NCBI RefSeq assembly: GCF_946886895.1
Contig: NZ_CAMPJO010000004.1
Location: forward strand, 303,478-367,477
Origin: an uncultured Marinobacter sp.
GTDB lineage: Bacteria; Pseudomonadota; Gammaproteobacteria; Pseudomonadales; Oleiphilaceae
Direction: 5' to 3'
DNA: 64,000 nt
Position 1 is the first letter of the stretch. Each line of letters starts with the position of its first letter. The notes under the pieces were generated by a model. The model worked only from the letters and a program-made list of their open reading frames with translations. It did not search any database and was not told the DNA's origin. Made by a program: the position numbers and the translations under genes. This document shows, in pieces, positions 59,877 to 64,000 of this stretch.

Positions 59877-60932
59877 GTGGTGACAGGGCACGAACGTGAA
59901 TACACCAGCACCGGTACGCCACCCTGGAAGTCCCCGGTTGCGTTGTCGGTGTTGCTGCACTTGCTGGTGATGGGTATTGCGCTGGCGGGCTGGTCCTGGA
60001 CGAGCCCGGATCATGAGCCGCCGCCCCGGAGCATTTCCGCCCGGCTGATCACCCAACAGGAACCAGAGCCCAGCCCGGTGGTGGAACCGGTGGATCAGCC
60101 AGACCGTGATGACCAGAGGCGGGCGGAGGAAAAGCGCGAGGCCGAAGCGGAGAAGCAGCGGCAGCAGGAAGAGGCCCGTCGTGCCGCCGAGCAGAAGGCG
60201 AAGGAAGAAGCGCAGCGCCGGCAGGCAGAACAGGAACGTAAACAGCAACAGGCGCAAGCCAGGGAAAAGGAAGCACAGCAGGCCCGGGAAGCGGAGGCGG
60301 CACGGCAGAAAGCGGAAGCGGAAGAGAAAGCCCGCGAGCGACGGAAGGCGGAAGAGGAAAAACGCCAGCAGGAAGAAGCCAGGCGCAAGGCCGAAGAGGA
60401 AAAGCGGCGTCAGGAGGAGCAGCGCAAGCTGGAAGAACAGCGTAAGCGGGAAGAGGCGGAACGCAGGCAGCGTGAGGAAGAGGCTCGCAAGGAAGCCGAG
60501 CGTAAGCGCCTCGAGGCCGAACGGCGGCTCCGGGAACAACAGCTTGAAGCGCAGGCGGAACGGGCCGCGCAGGCCCGCGAGGAAGAGGCGCGGTTGCAAC
60601 AGCAGGCGGCTGCGGCGAGGGCCCGCGAGACCCAGATGCTCTCGGAAAGCGAGAAATACCAGGCGCTGATTCGTGAACGGCTCAGCCAGGCCTGGTATCC
60701 GCCCTCGTCGGCGACGGAAGAGATGACGGCGCGGCTGCAAATCACGCTGCTGCCTACCGGTGAACTCGCGGGCGTGAAACTGGTCAGCAGCAGTGGCAAT
60801 ACCGCGTTTGATAACTCGGCGCTGAGTGCGGTGCAGTCACTGAACCGATACCCGATACCGGACGAGCGCGATACGTTTGAGCGCTACTTCCGTCAGTTTA
60901 CGATTGAGTTCAACCCCCGGCGGTTGAAATAA
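59877..60932 (+). CDS. tolA: Tol-Pal system protein TolA
   Basis: TolA links the TolQR motor to TolB/Pal in the outer membrane. The 351-residue protein has one membrane helix near 20-42 (VALSVLLHLLVMGIALAGWS), a Pro-rich stretch, the long charged helical domain II (about 75-250, rich in Glu, Lys, Arg, Ala, Gln) and the globular domain III that binds TolB (LSQAWYPPSSATEEMTA onward). The start is GTG, with a second GTG one codon later. Domain II is shorter than in E. coli (421 residues). Confidence 0.93.
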   Translation: MVTGHEREYTSTGTPPWKSPVALSVLLHLLVMGIALAGWSWTSPDHEPPPRSISARLITQQEPEPSPVVEPVDQPDRDDQRRAEEKREAEAEKQRQQEEARRAAEQKAKEEAQRRQAEQERKQQQAQAREKEAQQAREAEAARQKAEAEEKARERRKAEEEKRQQEEARRKAEEEKRRQEEQRKLEEQRKREEAERRQREEEARKEAERKRLEAERRLREQQLEAQAERAAQAREEEARLQQQAAAARARETQMLSESEKYQALIRERLSQAWYPPSSATEEMTARLQITLLPTGELAGVKLVSSSGNTAFDNSALSAVQSLNRYPIPDERDTFERYFRQFTIEFNPRRLK

Positions 60933-60948
60933 GGAAACGGATCACACC

Positions 60949-62262
60949 ATGACTCAGTGGAGCTTACACAGATCAGCGACAGCCATCGCGGCCATGGTCG
61001 TTCTGGCACTTTGCCCGGTTTCCGGCGCCCAGGCGGAACTGCTCATCCGAATCACCGAGGGCACCGATTCAGCCATTCCCGTGTCGGTGGTTCCGTTTGC
61101 GGAAAATGGCAGCATTCCGCCTGGCGAGCCGGTCAGCAGTATTGTCCAGTCGGATCTGGCGATGACCGGGGAGTTCCGCCCGCTGCCTGCGGAAAAGATG
61201 CTGAGCCTGCCCTCCAGGCGGTCGGATGTGTATTTCCGGGACTGGCGAATGCTGGGCCAACGGTACGTACTGGTGGGCGAACTTACCCGAAACGGCGACC
61301 GGGTGCAGGCGCGCTATGAACTGTTTGATGTGAACCGGGAGGAACGGATCCTGGGTGAGACCGCCTCGGCACCGGTATCAGATTTGCGGTCCCTCGGGCA
61401 TCACATCAGTGACAAGGTGTATGAGGCCATTACCGGAGTGCCGGGCGTCTTTTCCACACGGTTGGCCTTCGTGACGCTCGAGATGGCCAATGGCAAACGA
61501 CGCTACCGCCTGCAGGTGAGCGACGTGGATGGCAAGCGTGCCAGCGTTCGTCTGGAAAGTGCTGAGCCGATTCTGTCGCCGGCCTGGTCGCCAGATGGCC
61601 AGAAGCTGGCCTACGTGTCATTCGAGACCGGAAAGCCGGTGATCTTCGTGCACGAACTGAGTTCGGGTAACCGAACCAAGGTGGCGGATTTCCCGGGCCT
61701 GAATTCGGCACCCGCCTGGTCCCCGGACGGTGACTCCCTGCTGATGACGCTGTCCAAGGACGGCAACGCTGAAATCTATCGCATGGATCTGGCGAGCCGC
61801 AATCTGGAAAAGCTGACGGATCATTGGTCCATCGACACCGAGGGGGTCTGGGATCCGGATGGCAGTGGTATTTTCTTTACCTCTGACCGCTCCGGTGGCC
61901 CGCAAATTTACCATATGGAAACCCTGTCCTCGGAGCCGAGACGCGTCACCTTCGGCAGCCGCTACAACGCGCGGCCGAGGGTGGATAGTGAGGGCCGCTT
62001 CGTCTACTACGTGCACCAGCGGGAAAGTCAGTTCCACATTGCCCGGACGGATCTCAAGACCGGTGCCGAGACCGTGCTGACCCGGACCGGCTCTGATGAA
62101 TCACCCAGCCTGTCACCCAATGACCGGATGCTGATTTACGCCACCAAGAAACAGGGCAAAAGCGTACTAACCGTAATTTCTGCCGATGGCGGGGAGGCCT
62201 ACAGCCTGCCCGCAGCCGTCGGTGAAGTGAGTGATCCTGTCTGGGGACCGTTAACCCCGTGA
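60949..62262 (+). CDS. tolB: Tol-Pal system beta-propeller protein TolB
   Basis: TolB is a periplasmic protein that shuttles between TolA and Pal. The 437-residue protein has a signal peptide (cleavage after SGAQA near residue 30), an N-terminal alpha/beta domain (about 31-165) and repeated propeller blades with SPAWSPDGQKLAYVSF-type motifs. It precedes pal by 76 bp. The length matches the family. Confidence 0.95.
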   Translation: MTQWSLHRSATAIAAMVVLALCPVSGAQAELLIRITEGTDSAIPVSVVPFAENGSIPPGEPVSSIVQSDLAMTGEFRPLPAEKMLSLPSRRSDVYFRDWRMLGQRYVLVGELTRNGDRVQARYELFDVNREERILGETASAPVSDLRSLGHHISDKVYEAITGVPGVFSTRLAFVTLEMANGKRRYRLQVSDVDGKRASVRLESAEPILSPAWSPDGQKLAYVSFETGKPVIFVHELSSGNRTKVADFPGLNSAPAWSPDGDSLLMTLSKDGNAEIYRMDLASRNLEKLTDHWSIDTEGVWDPDGSGIFFTSDRSGGPQIYHMETLSSEPRRVTFGSRYNARPRVDSEGRFVYYVHQRESQFHIARTDLKTGAETVLTRTGSDESPSLSPNDRMLIYATKKQGKSVLTVISADGGEAYSLPAAVGEVSDPVWGPLTP

Positions 62263-62338
62263 TCCCTGAACACTAGCGGCCAAGACAGGAAAAATTCGTA
62301 AACGTTAAACCGAAAACCTGGAATAGAGGATTGTTATC

Positions 62339-62911
62339 ATGCAAATTTCAATGAAAAGCAAAGCATTTGCCGCGTTGTTGTCGGTTGGTCTGATTGCCGG
62401 CTGTAGCTCCACCGGTGAGACGATGGAAGGAGAGGGTGCCTATGGCTCCGATGTTGAGCCCGTGGACCAGCAGGGTGGCTCCACGGTGTATGGTGGCGAC
62501 GGTCAGGGCGGCGTGTCTTCGTCCGCACTGACTGAAGAAGAGCGTATGGCCGCGCAGCAGCAAGCTGAACAGGAAGCGCTGCGTGAAATTACCACCTTCT
62601 ACTTTGATTTCGACACTGCGGAAATCAGGCCGGAAGCACGTGACGCATTAGTGGCACATGCCCGTTTCCTGGCCAGCAACCCTGGCCAGAACGTGCGCCT
62701 GGAAGGTCATGCCGATGAGCGCGGCACCAAGGAATACAACCTTGCCCTCGGCGAGCGCCGTGCCAACGCGGTTCAGCGTTTTCTGATCGTCAATGGTGCT
62801 TCACGGGGACAGATCGAAACCGTAAGCTATGGCGAAGAGAAGCCAGCGGTAATGGGTTCAAGTGAAAGCGCCTGGGCGCAGAACCGTCGCGTGGAACTCG
62901 TGTTCGAGTAA
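62339..62911 (+). CDS. pal: Peptidoglycan-associated lipoprotein Pal
   Basis: Pal anchors the outer membrane to peptidoglycan. The 190-residue product has a lipoprotein signal peptide with lipobox GLIAGC (Cys22), a flexible Gly/Ser-rich region (about 23-75) and the OmpA-like peptidoglycan-binding domain (FYFDFDTAEIRPEA and GHADERGTKEYNLALGERRA). The residue after the Cys is Ser, compatible with outer-membrane sorting by Lol (the permease and ATPase genes are in this window). An ATG four codons later is also possible. Confidence 0.97.
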   Translation: MQISMKSKAFAALLSVGLIAGCSSTGETMEGEGAYGSDVEPVDQQGGSTVYGGDGQGGVSSSALTEEERMAAQQQAEQEALREITTFYFDFDTAEIRPEARDALVAHARFLASNPGQNVRLEGHADERGTKEYNLALGERRANAVQRFLIVNGASRGQIETVSYGEEKPAVMGSSESAWAQNRRVELVFE

Positions 62912-62932
62912 ATCCAGCCACTACGATCAGGT

Positions 62933-63715
62933 ATGCCCATGAGAAATCGACTCATGGCGACAGTGGCGCTCTCCCTGGCCTTTGGTCATGGGGGGGCTGC
63001 CCTGGCGCAGTCTACAACGCCCGCATTCCAGAACAATGGATCGGAAGCCCAGAGAAAGGCCGGCAACAGTCAGGCCACAGCTGAGCTGTTCTATATGATT
63101 CAGCAACTGCAGGGCGAGGTCCGGCAACTCCGGGGTGAAGTTGAAGAGCAGCGGCACCAGATCTCTCGTTTGCAGGAACAGGCCAAAGACCGGTATATCG
63201 ATCTTGATCAGCGCATTCTTGATCTGACAGAGAAGGTCGCCGAGAATACTCAGGCGTCATCTGCAAACCCGGCAATGTCCGGGAGCAGCGAAGTTGCTCC
63301 GGCACCTGCCACACGGACCTACCGTCAACCCGGTCCGGAGGAACTCAAAGCCTATAACGAAATCCAGGACCTGATCCAGAACCAGAAGAAGTACGACCAG
63401 GCCATCTCCCGGCTGTATGAGTTTATTGACACTTACCCTGAAGGCGATCTGACGGTCAATGCCTATTACTGGCTGGGAGAGGTGTATCTCGTAAAGCCCC
63501 AACTGGAACAGGCTCGTCAGGCCTTTACCATCGTTGCCACCAGGTATGAGGATCACCGCAAGGCGCCGGATGCGAAGTACAAGCTGGGCGTGACGTTAAG
63601 CAGGCTGGGCGAGAAGGCAGACGCAAAAAAACAGATGCAGGCAGTTATTCAGCAGTATCCCTCAAGCGGCGCAGCCGACCTGGCCAGAAAGTTTCTGGAG
63701 TCTGGTCAGAGCTGA
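62933..63715 (+). CDS. cpoB: Cell division coordinator CpoB (YbgF)
   Basis: CpoB links Tol-Pal constriction with peptidoglycan synthesis by PBP1B. The 260-residue periplasmic protein has a signal peptide (cleavage near ALAQS, residue 26), an N-terminal trimerising coiled coil (about 43-95: LFYMIQQLQGEVRQLRGEVE) and a C-terminal TPR region (YNEIQDLIQNQKKYDQAISR onward). Two Met codons (62933 and 62939) are possible starts. It closes the tol-pal operon, 83 bp before tRNA-Lys. Confidence 0.95.
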   Translation: MPMRNRLMATVALSLAFGHGGAALAQSTTPAFQNNGSEAQRKAGNSQATAELFYMIQQLQGEVRQLRGEVEEQRHQISRLQEQAKDRYIDLDQRILDLTEKVAENTQASSANPAMSGSSEVAPAPATRTYRQPGPEELKAYNEIQDLIQNQKKYDQAISRLYEFIDTYPEGDLTVNAYYWLGEVYLVKPQLEQARQAFTIVATRYEDHRKAPDAKYKLGVTLSRLGEKADAKKQMQAVIQQYPSSGAADLARKFLESGQS

Positions 63716-63757
63716 TGTACCGTCTGAGCAAATGTTGAGAAACCTGAGAAATAGGGG

Positions 63758-63785
63758 TTGATCGACGCCGAAAAATCATTACTAT
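63758..63785 (+). promoter_or_regulatory. Promoter of the tRNA-Lys genes
   Basis: TTGATC (63758-63763) and TACTAT (63780-63785) are spaced by 16 nt. A GC-rich discriminator (GCGCCTC) follows, as in stable-RNA promoters under stringent control. The expected start is just before the tRNA at 63799. Confidence 0.5.
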
Positions 63786-63798
63786 ATGCGCCTCGTTT

Positions 63799-63874
63799 GG
63801 GTCGTTAGCTCAGTTGGTAGAGCAGTTGGCTTTTAACCAATTGGTCGAAGGTTCGAATCCTTCACGACCCACCA
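63799..63874 (+). tRNA. tRNA-Lys (anticodon UUU)
   Basis: The 76-nt cloverleaf is complete: acceptor GGGTCGT/ACGACCC, the D arm with GCTCAGTTGGTAGAGC, anticodon stem GTTGG/CCAAT with loop CTTTTAA (anticodon TTT, 63832-63834), T arm with GGTTCGAATCC and an encoded CCA at 63872-63874. It lies downstream of cpoB, as lysine tRNAs do in E. coli. Confidence 0.98.
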
Positions 63875-63945
63875 AATTCCAGATACCTGAGCGGGGCTGA
63901 GCCGCGTGGGTATCGATCAGGGTCGCAGGCGCTGGTCAGCTTTCA

Positions 63946-64000
63946 GGGTCGTTAGCTCAGTTGGTAGAGCAGTTGGCTTTTAACCAATTGGTCGAAGGTT
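63946..64000 (+). tRNA. tRNA-Lys (anticodon UUU), truncated by window end
   Basis: The first 55 nt are identical to the preceding tRNA-Lys, including the CTTTTAA loop; the T arm and acceptor 3' strand run past the window edge. It is 71 nt after the first copy, in the same direction, so both are probably one transcript. Confidence 0.93.

Overview
The window reads as a compact, GC-rich housekeeping stretch of a gammaproteobacterial chromosome. Protein character and gene order (Pseudomonas-like blocks such as clpS-clpA-infA-bpt-aat-trxB, lolCD-comEC-exbBD-msbA-lpxK-kdsB-ptp-murB and ruvCAB-ybgC-tolQRAB-pal-cpoB) suggest a marine Marinobacter-type organism; that placement is inference, not a database result. 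Nearly every base is coding. I see no prophage, insertion sequence, integron, CRISPR array, toxin-antitoxin or secretion locus.

Layout. 1-4.9 kb: tail of an RhlB-like helicase, pdxB, htpX (with a sigma-32-like promoter), a small conserved gene, alaA and a glutathione peroxidase. 4.9-9.3 kb: a large hybrid histidine kinase, a membrane-anchored protein of unknown function and a LysR regulator. 9.3-16 kb (minus strand): an RNA/translation-flavoured gene train rluE-nudJ-mnmA-hflD-purB-roxA-GNAT. 16-22.3 kb: a CspD-like protein, then the N-degron pathway genes clpS, clpA, bpt and aat around infA, then trxB. 22.4-25.4 kb: agmatine catabolism (aguA, aguB) followed directly by a MoxR ATPase. 25.4-31.5 kb: a small exported protein, a PilZ-like protein, the lipoprotein-release pair lolC/lolD, a DUF2062 membrane protein and comEC.

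31.6-38 kb is an envelope operon: exbB-exbD-msbA-lpxK-ycaR-kdsB-ptp-murB, many members coupled by 4-nt overlaps. 38-46.3 kb: proS, an Lrp-type regulator divergent from leuA, a CspA-type cold-shock gene with a long leader, a propionyl/acetyl-CoA synthetase and xseA. 46.4-52.9 kb: guaB-guaA-tadA, galE-ugd and a HIT protein. 52.9-64 kb: fabR, aspS, ruvC-ruvA-ruvB, the complete tol-pal operon and tandem tRNA-Lys genes, the second cut off by the window end.

The most unusual structure is a pair of related intergenic palindromic elements (21160-21258 and 53740-53917). Their inner sequence is shared in opposite orientation, while their outer arms differ in sequence yet are each perfectly self-complementary, which looks like conservation of a hairpin rather than of sequence. 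Other points of interest are a sigma-32-type promoter before htpX, a cold-shock leader of about 160 nt, a promoter that overrides the upstream ATG of aguA, a single-permease Lol system and several proteins with altered signature residues. I found no convincing undescribed multi-gene system here.
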